Below are positions 33,203 to 42,034 of a DNA stretch of 64,000 nt, one piece after another. This DNA comes from Butyrivibrio sp. XPD2002 (GTDB lineage: Bacteria; Bacillota; Clostridia; Lachnospirales; Lachnospiraceae): the NCBI RefSeq assembly GCF_000423945.1, contig NZ_KE384114.1, positions 1 through 64,000 on the forward strand, in the 5' to 3' direction. The position numbers were made by a program, and so were the translations under genes. The first letter of the stretch is position 1. Every line of letters starts with the position of its first letter. The notes beneath the pieces were generated by a model. It saw nothing but the letters and a program-made list of their open reading frames with translations, had not been told where the DNA came from and did not search any database.

Positions 33203-34736
33203 CGAGAAATTATTAGGGGAAGCGACAGCTCTTTTCCCTGAAATAAAGAAAAATAAGATAAACGAATGTAAGTGTATCGACTTAATGAAGGATGGGGATG
33301 TCATAAAAAGAGATCCCCGTCCGGCATATAGGTCTATCGCACTGAAAAAAGACGACTCCATCATCCTGGATTTTGAGGACCACTATGTGGGGTACCTGAC
33401 CCTGGACCTTGGCTATGAAGGGGCTCACCCCGACTCTCCGGTACTTCTGAGGATCCGTTTTGCGGAAAGAGAGATCGAGCTTTTTGAGGATGCCTCAGAG
33501 TATAAGGGCTGGGTATCACCGGCCTGGATCGAGGAGGAGCTGATCCATGTGGACATAGTGCCCTCTGTTGTGGAACTTGACAGGAGATACTCCTTCAGAT
33601 ACGTCAGGATAGAGGTGGTCGATATCAGCTCCAGATTCTCCTTAAGGGTAAATGATGCAGCAATCACAGCAGTATCCTCTGCCCCGGATGAAGCTCTTTT
33701 GCCCTACTACAGCAGTGATGAGCTGGACATGGAAATTGACAGGGTGGCTGTAAAAACACTCCATGACTGTATGCAGACAGTCTTTGAGGATGGGCCCAAA
33801 AGGGACAGAAGACTATGGATCGGAGACCTTCGAATTCAGGCTCTGGTGAACTATGTCACCTACAACATGAATGACATGGTAAAGTCAAATCTTTATCTGT
33901 TTGGAGCTTTAACCCAGGAGGACGGACGGGTGGGAGCATGTATATTCCTTGAGCCGAAACCTGAGGTCGATGACACGAACATGTTTGACTATTCCCTGTT
34001 CTTTATCGTGATTCTTCTGGATTACTACAAAAAGACCGGGGATAAAAAAGCTGTGCTGGATCTTTTTGATGTATGCAAAAGACAGATTGAGCTGGCTAGG
34101 CAATGCTTGGATGAGCGCTTTGTGGTAAGGAACTCGGATGTTCTTGGCTGGTGCTTTGTGGACTGGAATCTTGCCCTCAATAAGCAGGCCTCCGCGCAGG
34201 GAATTTTCATGTATGCTCTTGAGGCGGCTATCGAGCTTGCCCAGTGCGCAGGAGATGTTCTTGCGGAAGAGGAATATGCGCAGCTTTACCTCAAGCTCAA
34301 AGAAGCTTCCAACAGATTCCTTTTTGATGTTGAGAAGAAGCTCTATGTAAGCGGAGCAAAAAGTCAGATCTCTTTTGCCTCGCAGATATGGATGGTGCTT
34401 GGAGGAGCAATGGAAGGTAAGGCAGCAGAACGCCTCTTTGACAGAATGGAGGCCTGCCCTGAAGCGATTACCATGGTGACTCCCTACATGTACCATAACT
34501 ACATAGATGCACTTATTAAAATTGGAAAAAAAGATGTGGCTCACAGGAAAATGTCAAAGTACTGGGGAGGGATGGTGGCAAATTCCGCCGATACCTTCTG
34601 GGAACTGTATAATCCGGAAAATCCCAACGAGTCGCCCTACGGGGGCACCATTGTGAACAGCTACTGCCATGCATGGAGTTGCGGACCGGCATATTTTTTG
34701 AGAACCTATTTTAATGATACAAAGGATGAACTGTAA
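33195..34736 (+). CDS. GH78-like (alpha-L-rhamnosidase-type) glycoside hydrolase
   Basis: 513 residues. I start at ATG 33195 inside the preceding gene. An N-terminal beta-sandwich of about 180 residues leads to an (alpha/alpha)6 barrel. The segment EDGPKRDRRLWIGDLRIQAL matches the conserved acid-containing stretch of GH78 enzymes, and the barrel end reads YGGTIVNSYCHAWSCGPAYF. No signal peptide, so it acts on imported oligosaccharides or glycosides in the cytosol. It is shorter than most GH78 enzymes, and the precise specificity is uncertain. Confidence 0.75.
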   Translation: MYNEKLLGEATALFPEIKKNKINECKCIDLMKDGDVIKRDPRPAYRSIALKKDDSIILDFEDHYVGYLTLDLGYEGAHPDSPVLLRIRFAEREIELFEDASEYKGWVSPAWIEEELIHVDIVPSVVELDRRYSFRYVRIEVVDISSRFSLRVNDAAITAVSSAPDEALLPYYSSDELDMEIDRVAVKTLHDCMQTVFEDGPKRDRRLWIGDLRIQALVNYVTYNMNDMVKSNLYLFGALTQEDGRVGACIFLEPKPEVDDTNMFDYSLFFIVILLDYYKKTGDKKAVLDLFDVCKRQIELARQCLDERFVVRNSDVLGWCFVDWNLALNKQASAQGIFMYALEAAIELAQCAGDVLAEEEYAQLYLKLKEASNRFLFDVEKKLYVSGAKSQISFASQIWMVLGGAMEGKAAERLFDRMEACPEAITMVTPYMYHNYIDALIKIGKKDVAHRKMSKYWGGMVANSADTFWELYNPENPNESPYGGTIVNSYCHAWSCGPAYFLRTYFNDTKDEL

Positions 34737-34886
34737 ATGAGCATAAAGATTGATTACAAAGCAAACCCGTTCTACCTTGATGATGAGGCGATAAAGTGGG
34801 TAGAGGATACCTTAAGGAAACTTAGAGAAAAGGGATATGGTCTATCCATTGGCTTTTTAGGTTGGATTAAGTTAACTCGTCTATAA
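34737..34886 (+). pseudogene. GH3 beta-glucosidase, 5' remnant
   Basis: The ATG one base after the preceding stop opens a 49-codon frame. The first ~26 residues (IDYKANPFYLDDEAIKWVED) match the extreme N-terminus of cytosolic GH3 beta-glucosidases, where relatives continue into a longer barrel. The rest was lost by deletion, and the last codons run into intergenic DNA. It suggests the ABC operon once included a GH3 enzyme. Confidence 0.65.
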
Positions 34887-35016
34887 TGAGACTGTAAGTT
34901 GAGAACAGGGCACGTTTTGATCCGGTGAATATGCTTACTGCGAATGGTAGCTCGCAATATAAAATACTCCAAAACTTTTATGATGAACAGGAACAAATAT
35001 ATGGAGGATTTTTATA

Positions 35017-36282
35017 ATGTTCAAGAAATTAGCAACTATTTTGACAACATGTGCGATAACCGTATCTGCAGTAGCTTGTGGAAGCCAGGCTCAGCAGGTA
35101 GACAGTATCCAGACCGATTCATCGGAAAGTACAGAGGAAGAAAGTGCTTCTTCTGAAGAGGTAAAAGAAGAAGCTTCAGATTCTGCTGCAGAAACTGAAA
35201 CAACTACAGATACCGGTTCTGCTGTAGAGCTGGGACTTGTCAGTAACACACTTGCTGAAGATGAAGAGAGTCTAGTGGAAACATATACAGATCTTTTTGA
35301 TCAGCTCACCTATACTGATGAAGAAACAGGTCTTTCTATTACATATAATCTGTACCTGCCTGAAGGATATGATGAAAATTCAGAATACCCCATGGTTGTG
35401 TTCATAGGTGATTCGACAACTGCAGGAACCGATGCTGAGTATTCGCTTACACAGGGGCTTGGCGGCCTTGTATGGGCGACCTCAGAGTGGCAGTCAGTAT
35501 ATCCGACCATAGTAGCTGTACCAACATATCCTGAAACAATTCTTGATGACCATGATGGATATAGTACAACAGAATATGTTGAGCTCACCAAGAGATTTAT
35601 TGATTACATGTCAGATGAGTACGCAGTAGATACTGATAGAATCTATGGAACAGGTCAGTCCATGGGATGCATGACGACACTCATACTTGCATCGGAATAC
35701 CCGGATTTATATGCTGCGTGTATGTTTGTTGATGGTCAGTGGGATACGGAACTTCTTTCAAATCTGGAGGGGCAGACCTTCGTTTATTTTGCAGCTGAAG
35801 ATGATACAAGTGCATGGACCGGAGCGCAGGACCTTATGGCCAGATATGACGCAGATGGCGTCACCTACACATATGCACAATGGGACGGAACATGGTCGGC
35901 AGATGAGCTTTCATCAGCTGCATCAGAATTACTCAGTGGAGAAGCTACAGGAGCATACTTCATATCCTGGAAAACAGGAACTATTGATGCAGGAACAGGC
36001 AATTCACCCATGGGCGGTGGAGATGGCAGCTTTGGCGAAAGAGGAAACGGCGGGCAGATGAGTTCTTCTGAAGAAGGAGGCCTTTCAAATCCCGAGGCTG
36101 CTACAGACGCTTCTTCAGATGTAAGTGAAGATAAGCCGGCAATGGAAATGACCGGCGAGAAGCCTCAAGGAATGATGGGCGGAAATGGTGGAGGCGCCGG
36201 AGGCGGAGCTTCATACCATATGGCTTCATTCGACTACGCCTATAACTGTATAGCAGTTATGGAATGGTTATTTCAGCAGTAA
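35017..36282 (+). CDS. Esterase-like lipoprotein (alpha/beta hydrolase)
   Basis: 421 residues, start after TGGAGG. The lipobox VAC gives Cys at about 21, followed by a Ser/Glu/Thr linker. The hydrolase domain has LPEGYDENSEYPMVVFIGD, a nucleophile elbow GTGQSMGCM, and late FVYFAAEDDTSAW. A Gly/Met-rich, Ser/Glu-rich insert precedes the end YHMASFDYAYNCIAVMEWLF, where the His could be catalytic. It resembles CE1/PHB-depolymerase-like esterases and shares the Gly/Met insert style of the tannase-like protein at 15417. Confidence 0.75.
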   Translation: MFKKLATILTTCAITVSAVACGSQAQQVDSIQTDSSESTEEESASSEEVKEEASDSAAETETTTDTGSAVELGLVSNTLAEDEESLVETYTDLFDQLTYTDEETGLSITYNLYLPEGYDENSEYPMVVFIGDSTTAGTDAEYSLTQGLGGLVWATSEWQSVYPTIVAVPTYPETILDDHDGYSTTEYVELTKRFIDYMSDEYAVDTDRIYGTGQSMGCMTTLILASEYPDLYAACMFVDGQWDTELLSNLEGQTFVYFAAEDDTSAWTGAQDLMARYDADGVTYTYAQWDGTWSADELSSAASELLSGEATGAYFISWKTGTIDAGTGNSPMGGGDGSFGERGNGGQMSSSEEGGLSNPEAATDASSDVSEDKPAMEMTGEKPQGMMGGNGGGAGGGASYHMASFDYAYNCIAVMEWLFQQ

Positions 36283-36321
36283 CAGATCATAAGATTTTAA
36301 TGTGAATCATTACAAAATTAC

Positions 36322-36354
36322 AGCAGCTATGGAGAAATCTGTAGCTGCTTTTAT
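36322..36354 (+). terminator. Rho-independent terminator
   Basis: AGCAGCTA (36322-36329) and TAGCTGCT (36342-36349) pair perfectly, followed by TTTTATT. It closes the esterase gene. Confidence 0.75.
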
Positions 36355-36416
36355 TAAGTAAGGTAAATTGTGATATCATTTTAGTATGAGTCTACAGGTG
36401 TTAGGAGTGCTTTGCC

Positions 36417-36995
36417 ATGAACAAGAATGAGAGCAAGTATTTTAAGTCAGCGGAAAAAATGCATACAGCGTTACTGACACTTCTTGACAGTAAAGATTTT
36501 GAACTCATTTCTGTTAAGGAGATATGTGAAACTGCTGGCGTAAACAGATCCACCTTTTATCTTCACTATGATAATGTAAATGATCTTCTGCAGGAAACTG
36601 TGGAGGCTGTATATAAAGATTTCTTTGGGCGCTTTGGTGCTGAGGGGCCGGGAGCACTTGATGTTGATGAAAAAAATGAGGATGAGCTATTTCTTGTAAC
36701 ACCCAAGTATCTGATGCCATATCTGGATTTTGTGGAAGAGAATCGCAAGCTCTTTTACCTGATGTATGAAAAGAATGAGATGATGGGCGCTGAAAAGACC
36801 TATGAAACATGGTTTAAAACTATATTTGGCCCCATTCTTACAAGGTTTGGAGTTCCTCAAAAAGAACAGCCACTTATCATGGTCTTTTATCTTAAGGGCA
36901 TTATCGGAGTTGTCACTGAGTGGGTACGAGGTGGATGCACCGAGTCAAAAGATGAGATCATAAGCGTCATACAGAAGTGTATCATCAAGCCATAA
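36417..36995 (+). CDS. TetR/AcrR family regulator
   Basis: 192 residues: the N-terminal HTH (ISVKEICETAGVNRSTFYLH) at about 23-47 and a helical ligand domain with the common C-terminal TetR_C8-like segment (LIMVFYLKGIIGVVTEWVRG). It starts after AGGAG. The long imperfect inverted repeat at 37028-37094 lies between it and the epimerase/membrane-protein genes, its likely targets. Confidence 0.9.
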   Translation: MNKNESKYFKSAEKMHTALLTLLDSKDFELISVKEICETAGVNRSTFYLHYDNVNDLLQETVEAVYKDFFGRFGAEGPGALDVDEKNEDELFLVTPKYLMPYLDFVEENRKLFYLMYEKNEMMGAEKTYETWFKTIFGPILTRFGVPQKEQPLIMVFYLKGIIGVVTEWVRGGCTESKDEIISVIQKCIIKP

Positions 36996-37027
36996 AGCAG
37001 TAAAAACACTATATCGAATTTACAAAT

Positions 37028-37094
37028 CAACACTTTTTACAAAACGTGTCGGGACCTGTACTCCCGAAATCAACACATTTTGCAAAAAGTGTTG
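37028..37094. promoter_or_regulatory. Large dyad, candidate TetR operator or terminator
   Basis: Arms of 22 bases (37028-37049 and 37073-37094) pair with two mismatches, enclosing an inner CGGGA/TCCCG pair. The ends read AACACTTTTT and AAAAAGTGTT. A TATAAT at 37118-37123 follows closely, so the right arm overlaps the expected -35 region of the next gene. Confidence 0.6.
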
Positions 37095-37183
37095 TTCTTT
37101 TTGTGTGCTCATTTTCCTATAATGACTTCAAGCTAAAAGCAAAGAGCAAAAAAACAAATTGAGAATAAGAAAGGAAAAGATAA

Positions 37184-37798
37184 ATGAGCAAAACAAATAA
37201 GATGTATCTGGTAACAGGAGCAGCAGGATTTCTTGGAAGCACAGTCTGCAGAAAGCTTGTTGATAGAAACGAAAAAGTAAGGGCGTTTGTCCTTGAAGGC
37301 GACAAGTCAGCAAAATATCTTCCTGAGGAAGTTGAAATAGCATACGGCGATCTTTGTAACAAAGATGACCTGGAAAGATTCTTTGAGACACCTGAAGATA
37401 CGGAAGTCATTGTGCTTCATATAGCGAGCATCGTAACAGTAAATCCTGATTATAGTCAGAAGGTTATGGATGTAAATGTCGGAGGAACAGAAAACATCAT
37501 AGAGATGTGCAGGAAGCACAATGTATCAAAGCTTGTTTCAGAGGAGAGCGGTTGCAAGCAGATGAAGTTCTTTTTACCAATATCAGTAGCAAACCTGATT
37601 GCCGGGGTACTTGAGAAAAAGGCTAAGAAGACTGGAGAAAAGCCTCTTATGACAACATTCTCCGTTTACAACCTTGCAAGAAACAACCGATTTGATTCAA
37701 GTAAAGCAAGTAAGGATCTGGGTTATACCACAAGGTCATATAGAGAGACCATACGTGACGAGATCAGATGGCTCAAAGAAACAGGAAAGATCGCATAA
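37184..37798 (+). pseudogene. NAD-dependent epimerase/dehydratase with internal deletion
   Basis: 204 residues in one frame. The first ~118 residues are the start of an extended SDR: LVTGAAGFLGSTVCRKLVDR is the NAD loop and VLHIASIVTVNPDYSQKVMD follows. The chain then jumps to MKFFLPISVANLIAGVLEKK and a normal C-terminus. About 130-140 residues, with the catalytic Ser and Tyr-x-x-x-Lys, are missing. Intact relatives are about 340 residues. The RBS and start are normal; the protein is probably inactive. Confidence 0.8.
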
Positions 37799-37834
37799 AA
37801 AGGACATTCAAGAGAAAAGAAGGAGAAGAATACG

Positions 37835-38209
37835 ATGAACGATTTAGATAAGGTTTATGCAGAAAGTGTTGCAAAGGATTACATGCCAAAGGAAACAAAT
37901 AAGGTAAGGCAGCTTAAAAAGCTTGATGAAAGAGCAAAGCTTCCGGCATTTATAACAGCCATGACACTTGGAATTATTGGGACTTTGATCTTTGGCGCAG
38001 GGATGTGCTTTGGACTTAGCGTCTTTGGAACAGGAGTAATTTTCATGGTCATCGGGGTGCTTCTTGGAATAGTAGGTGCTGCTGTCTGTATCATCAACTA
38101 TCCTTTATACAATAAACTCCTTAAAAAGGGTAAGGAAAAATATGCCTTTGAGATTCTGGAACTTGCTAAAGAGATAACAAATGATGAAATACTAAGATCA
38201 GATAGGTGA
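37835..38209 (+). CDS. Small membrane protein with two helices
   Basis: 124 residues. A charged N-terminus (KVRQLKKLDERAKL), two adjacent hydrophobic helices at about 43-65 and 68-93 (GIIGTLIFGAGMCFGLS; VIFMVIGVLLGIVGAAVCII), and a cytosolic tail with KEKYAFEILELAKEI. It follows the epimerase remnant by 36 bp after AAGGAG, so both are likely under the TetR at 36417. The family is widespread in Clostridia, but I know of no firm function. Confidence 0.7.
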   Translation: MNDLDKVYAESVAKDYMPKETNKVRQLKKLDERAKLPAFITAMTLGIIGTLIFGAGMCFGLSVFGTGVIFMVIGVLLGIVGAAVCIINYPLYNKLLKKGKEKYAFEILELAKEITNDEILRSDR

Positions 38210-38353
38210 GGAGGAGATGTGGCAGACAAGGAGCCTTGAGAAGGCACTGATGCGGTTTTTCTGAGCAAAGCAATATCCGTGCATAATTGGACTTAATAAG
38301 TGTAATAGGAGATGCAGCGCGACTTGATATGTAATATAGAGTCAGATACATGT

Positions 38354-38381
38354 GGGACTTATCTGTGATTTGGTAAGTCCC
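38354..38381. other. Perfect 8-bp hairpin in a 219-bp gene-free stretch
   Basis: GGGACTTA (38354-38361) and TAAGTCCC (38374-38381) pair over a 12-base loop without a T run. TTGACA at 38388 is a possible -35 but no good -10 follows. The rest of 38210-38428 holds no gene I can support. Confidence 0.4.
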
Positions 38382-38428
38382 GATTATTTGACAATCAGAC
38401 CGACAATCTGTAGGCGAGGGGGTAACGC

Positions 38429-39226
38429 ATGGAAAAGCAAATGAAAAGGTATGTGGCATTAAGCTATATTGTGTTCTGGTTTATGGTGCTGGGATTGTGT
38501 GGGACCGCAAGTATGGTGTTTCACTGCTCACCGGTTGTAATGAGAGTTTTGTCAAATGTCTGTGCATGGGCACCTACAATTGTGCTGCTAATAGGTTTTA
38601 AGTATTTCTGTCCGGGACAAACAATAAGTGAGTTTTATAAAAAAGCCTTTGGCGGAAGGATCAACATAGTTACATTAGTGGTTTCAGCCATTATAACTCT
38701 TGGGGCGACTCTTATTACGGTGCTTTTGCTATCTTTGCATCAGGGCAGAGCATTTAGTGAATACTGGAGCTTTGGAGCATATCCATTTTGGGCATCATTT
38801 CTTTTTTCAATAACGACAGGACCTACAGGAGAGGAATCCGGATGGAGAGGGTATCTTCGCCCATATTTGAACGGAAAGTACAGCTTTTTTAAAGCATCTG
38901 TGATCCAGGGAGTTATATGGGCATTCTGGCATACAATACTATGGTTTGTTGATTCAGATTACATAGGGATCCAGATGATTCCATATATCCTATCCAATGT
39001 CATCGTAATGACCGGACTTTGTTTTATCATGAACTATTTCATGGAGAAAAACGACAATCTGATTTATGGCATAGTGATCCATTTCTGTTTTAATTTCCTG
39101 TACTGTTTCCTGCAGGTTGATATATGGTTCTACGCCATTTTGTCAGTGGTGTATATTTTGATAATTGCGCTCATATGTTTAAAAAAGAAAGCTGAGGTAG
39201 GTCATGATGAAAAACAATTTGATTGA
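38429..39226 (+). CDS. CPBP-family intramembrane protease
   Basis: 265 residues with about eight transmembrane helices. The Abi/CAAX motif EESGWRGYL gives Glu135, Glu136 and Arg140, and the second motif AFWHTILWF gives His168, as expected for a metal-dependent intramembrane peptidase of the CPBP family. Such proteins process prenylated peptides or give bacteriocin self-immunity. The RBS is AGGGGG. No bacteriocin precursor is seen next to it. Confidence 0.88.
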   Translation: MEKQMKRYVALSYIVFWFMVLGLCGTASMVFHCSPVVMRVLSNVCAWAPTIVLLIGFKYFCPGQTISEFYKKAFGGRINIVTLVVSAIITLGATLITVLLLSLHQGRAFSEYWSFGAYPFWASFLFSITTGPTGEESGWRGYLRPYLNGKYSFFKASVIQGVIWAFWHTILWFVDSDYIGIQMIPYILSNVIVMTGLCFIMNYFMEKNDNLIYGIVIHFCFNFLYCFLQVDIWFYAILSVVYILIIALICLKKKAEVGHDEKQFD

Positions 39227-39311
39227 TAACATGCTTGGGTGGGCAAATGATAAAATCGGAGAAACAAAATACGCTGGATGGCTTTTAAATAGAACAATTA
39301 TGATTGTGTAG
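39204..39311 (+). CDS. 35-codon ORF overlapping the protease end
   Basis: MKNNLIDNMLGWANDKIGET opens a 35-residue frame that overlaps the 3' end of the CPBP gene and ends ten bases before the AAC(3)-like start. It may be the leftover N-terminus of a deleted gene; I do not recognise it. Confidence 0.3.
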   Translation: MMKNNLIDNMLGWANDKIGETKYAGWLLNRTIMIV

Positions 39312-39320
39312 GAGGTCACT

Positions 39321-40079
39321 TTGAGCAAACGAACTATAACTAAAGAGGAACTAAAGTCGGCATTGCAAAAGCTTGGAATTGAAAAAGGAATGACTTTGGA
39401 AGTGCATTCTTCACTTAGCAGTTTTGGAGAACTTGAAGGTGGTGCAGAGACAGTCATAGATACATTAAAAGAACTGGTTACTGAAGAGGGCAGTATCTTT
39501 ATGCCTGCACTCAGGCTGAGTAAAGAGTTGGATCTCTCAGAGGAAGATAAGAAGCTTGGGATTACTGTTAAGATAAAGATATTGGAGGCTGATGCTGAAA
39601 AAACAGCGATGGGTATTGTGGCTGATACTTTTAGAAAGCTTCCTGACACTTATACCGGAGCAGACACTATAAGTACGTCCGGATGGGGTAAACATGGCGG
39701 GGAAGCACTAAGTGGTGGGTTGGATTATCCGATTCATAATGGTGGGAAAGCACTTTTACTGGGAGTTGATATTTACAAGCTTACGGCAATGCACTACGTG
39801 GAAGGAATAACCCCGGATGATATAAATGATATCTATACTCCGTCAGAAGAAATTTGTAAAATCTATCCGCCAGATAAGTGGATGATAGAAGCCGGGCATC
39901 CGCCGGTGAAGGCATGGTACAAGATACAGGATATGGCCTATGAAAAAAAACTTATAAAAGAAGCGTTTATCGGTCCTTGTAAGGTGATGTTTTTTGATAT
40001 ATGGTCAGTAGTTTCTTTATATGAAAAAGAATTAAAGCAGGATCCATATGGACTATGGGGGTTGCGGAGTACAGAATGA
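39321..40079 (+). CDS. AAC(3)-type aminoglycoside N-acetyltransferase family protein
   Basis: 252 residues with a TTG start six bases after GGAGG. LEVHSSLSSFGELEGGAETV is the typical early strand and helix of the antibiotic_NAT family, followed by LVTEEGSIFMPALRL, MGIVADTFRKLPDT and ALLLGVDIYKLTAMHYVEG. The family transfers acetyl from acetyl-CoA to the 3-amino group of aminoglycosides or to other amines. Chromosomal members often have no resistance role, so substrate is uncertain. Confidence 0.82.
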   Translation: MSKRTITKEELKSALQKLGIEKGMTLEVHSSLSSFGELEGGAETVIDTLKELVTEEGSIFMPALRLSKELDLSEEDKKLGITVKIKILEADAEKTAMGIVADTFRKLPDTYTGADTISTSGWGKHGGEALSGGLDYPIHNGGKALLLGVDIYKLTAMHYVEGITPDDINDIYTPSEEICKIYPPDKWMIEAGHPPVKAWYKIQDMAYEKKLIKEAFIGPCKVMFFDIWSVVSLYEKELKQDPYGLWGLRSTE

Positions 40080-40207
40080 AAGCTCCGATATATCATTACA
40101 TTAGATGTTATAAATGTACCGATGAGTTTGTGAAATGGCCCTGGGTTCTTAAGCACTTCTACAGCAACAAGTGGGCAAGGAATATTACAAGAGAAGAGAT
40201 GGACTAA
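40076..40207 (+). CDS. 43-codon ORF, possible acyltransferase N-terminal remnant
   Basis: ATGA overlap with the AAC(3)-like stop. The 43 residues (YHYIRCYKCTDEFVKWPWVL, then KHFYSNKWARN) resemble the region before the hexapeptide repeats of serine-acetyltransferase-like proteins, but the catalytic repeats are absent. It is probably a remnant. Confidence 0.35.
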   Translation: MKAPIYHYIRCYKCTDEFVKWPWVLKHFYSNKWARNITREEMD

Positions 40208-40307
40208 ATAAATTCAAAAAGGTACTATATATTTCTTTTCGAGCATATGATAACGTCATAATAGGAACACCTATAACGAATAAATAAAGCTTAAAAGGAG
40301 TATGCTT

Positions 40308-40787
40308 ATGAAAAAGAATATCCGTACCGTTTTATTTGGAGAGCTTGTACTTTTCATCGTTGTATTTCTTATCAGTACCCTCGGAACCAGCTTTGGTTTT
40401 TCTGCTGTTGCATGGTTTCTTGATGTGCCTTCGCTGATTCTTGTTTTACTTATTCTGATTCCCGGACTCATTATCATGGGTGAGTGGAAAGATTTTTTGA
40501 ATTCATTCTCAGTAGGGATAAAAGATTACAGACTTCTTGAACTAAAAAATATTATAGAAGCCGTAGGCGCTGCCCAGAAGCTTACTGTATTTGGAGCTCT
40601 TTTTGCCATCATAACTTCAGCAATAATTCTTATGGGAAATTTATCTGAGCCGGAAACGTTTGGACCAAGCCTTGCTGTCTGCTTCCTTTCAGGTTTTTAT
40701 GCAGTAATAATCGAGTTTTTTCTTCTGCCGCTTAAGTTAAATGCCGAGCGTAAGATGAATGAAGAGATGGACATGGAAGATGAATGA
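40308..40787 (+). CDS. Four-helix membrane protein
   Basis: 159 residues starting seven bases after AAAGGAG. Four hydrophobic helices at about 5-27, 32-52, 82-105 and 115-140. In related three-gene operons of Clostridia such a MotA/TolQ-like membrane protein precedes a LuxR-type HTH protein, as here. No catalytic motif is visible. The stop overlaps the regulator start. Confidence 0.7.
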   Translation: MKKNIRTVLFGELVLFIVVFLISTLGTSFGFSAVAWFLDVPSLILVLLILIPGLIIMGEWKDFLNSFSVGIKDYRLLELKNIIEAVGAAQKLTVFGALFAIITSAIILMGNLSEPETFGPSLAVCFLSGFYAVIIEFFLLPLKLNAERKMNEEMDMEDE

Positions 40788-41016
40788 TCCCGGAATTACA
40801 AAGGAGCAGTATCTTAATATAGCTCGTAAATTCGGATTTACGAAAAGAGAGCTTGAACTCGGATACCTTAAAGTGTCGGGGTTTTCAAATCATAGAATTG
40901 CTTATATGCTCGGAATTTCTGAGCAGACGGTAAAAAATCATTTCACTCACATTTATGAAAAGGCGTGGGTTCCCGGAAGAAAGGAATTCCAAGAGCTGTT
41001 TACACAGAATGGATAG
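40780..41016 (+). CDS. LuxR-type helix-turn-helix regulator (HTH only)
   Basis: 78 residues starting at ATG 40780 within the preceding gene. It is almost only a GerE/LuxR HTH: FTKRELELGYLKVSGFSNHR then IAYMLGISEQTVKNHFTHIY. No receiver or ligand domain is attached. It lies between a membrane protein and a SurA-like protein and probably regulates this small operon or a membrane stress response. Confidence 0.8.
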   Translation: MNDPGITKEQYLNIARKFGFTKRELELGYLKVSGFSNHRIAYMLGISEQTVKNHFTHIYEKAWVPGRKEFQELFTQNG

Positions 41017-41021
41017 TGATT

Positions 41022-41711
41022 ATGGAGAGATCAGTTAAAAGAGCTGTCATAATAATTTTAATTGCAAACGTCATCCTGATAGTTGCTGCTATTTGCGGGA
41101 GAATACTGAGCAGATTCGTTTATGAAGATCATCTTGATGAGCCTTTGATCACAGTTGATGATACCGAGATTACCTTAAGAGAATTTGGATATTATATATA
41201 TAAAGTAGAAGAGTTTGTGCAGAACCAGGCTCTTTTGTATGATCCTGAGAATCCAAAGCACTGGTGGAATACCCACTTTTCAGCCGGCATGGATTCTCAG
41301 TTTGTCTGTGATTACGCCAAGAAGGTGGCAGTTAACACTTGTATATCAGATGAGATTTATTATAAAAGAGCTCTTTCTGAAGGAGTTGTATTAAGTAGCG
41401 CGGAAGAAAAACAAGCAATGGTCGAAGCAAAGATGATCTTAAGCAGCATGACCGGGAATCAGCTTGCAAGAACAGGGTTGGATGAAAGCATCCTCACTAA
41501 TATGCGGATAAAACATGCTCTTGCAGTAAAATATGCCAAATTTCTTGTAAATACCTGTGATTTAACAGGATATTCCGAAGACCCAGAAAAGCTTCTAAAC
41601 TGGGATGGCGTGTATTATCAAGAAAAGATTCTACCGGAACATACAGTAAAGACTAATGATAAGGTTCTGGATAAAATAACGTTGGGAAAAATAACAGTGA
41701 ATTATGAGTAA
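41022..41711 (+). CDS. SurA/peptidyl-prolyl-isomerase-like membrane-anchored protein
   Basis: 229 residues, start at ATG 41022. One N-terminal helix (VIIILIANVILIVAAICGRI) anchors an extracellular domain that begins ITVDDTEITLREFGYYIYKV, the pattern of SurA_N-type chaperones. NTCISDEIYYKRALSEGVVL and a helical LSSAEEKQAMVEAKMI region follow. No parvulin domain is seen, so isomerase activity is doubtful. It is the third gene of the operon starting at 40308. Confidence 0.65.
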   Translation: MERSVKRAVIIILIANVILIVAAICGRILSRFVYEDHLDEPLITVDDTEITLREFGYYIYKVEEFVQNQALLYDPENPKHWWNTHFSAGMDSQFVCDYAKKVAVNTCISDEIYYKRALSEGVVLSSAEEKQAMVEAKMILSSMTGNQLARTGLDESILTNMRIKHALAVKYAKFLVNTCDLTGYSEDPEKLLNWDGVYYQEKILPEHTVKTNDKVLDKITLGKITVNYE

Positions 41712-41717
41712 TTCTAT

Positions 41718-41873
41718 ATGCCTTACAGAGGACCTGAGTATTTTCAGTCCGGTGAATATACTTATAAGTGCAGCGTTACCGGGGATTTCAGCTGGTTTCA
41801 GGGATGCGAGGAGATTTATTGCAACAATACCAGAGTTTATGAATGCTATTTCCATGGGGGAATAATGAAGTAG
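41718..41873 (+). pseudogene. C-terminal remnant of a DUF5680-like protein
   Basis: A 51-codon frame from ATG 41718 ending 41873. GDFSWFQGCEEIYCNNTRVY and ECYFHGGIM look like the C-terminal half of a small cytosolic family. No ribosome site and no N-terminal half, so I take it as a truncated gene. Confidence 0.45.
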
Positions 41874-42034
41874 TCAGAAGAAAAAAAGACTTACACGAAA
41901 ACAAAATATCTGCTATAATCTGCAATTGCTGATAAAAAATGAAGATTTCGAGGTATTATTGGAAACGCACATTCTGGCCGGGTGATAACGAACAACACGG
42001 AGGTCTTCCCCATTTAAGAAAGAGAGGAACCCCT

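Noticed and set aside
33909-34544. 211-codon minus-strand frame inside the GH78-like gene
   Set aside because: Antisense shadow; no ribosome site and no recognisable domain.
38429-39226. Bacteriocin immunity cluster around the CPBP protease
   Set aside because: No double-glycine leader peptide or dedicated exporter is visible nearby.
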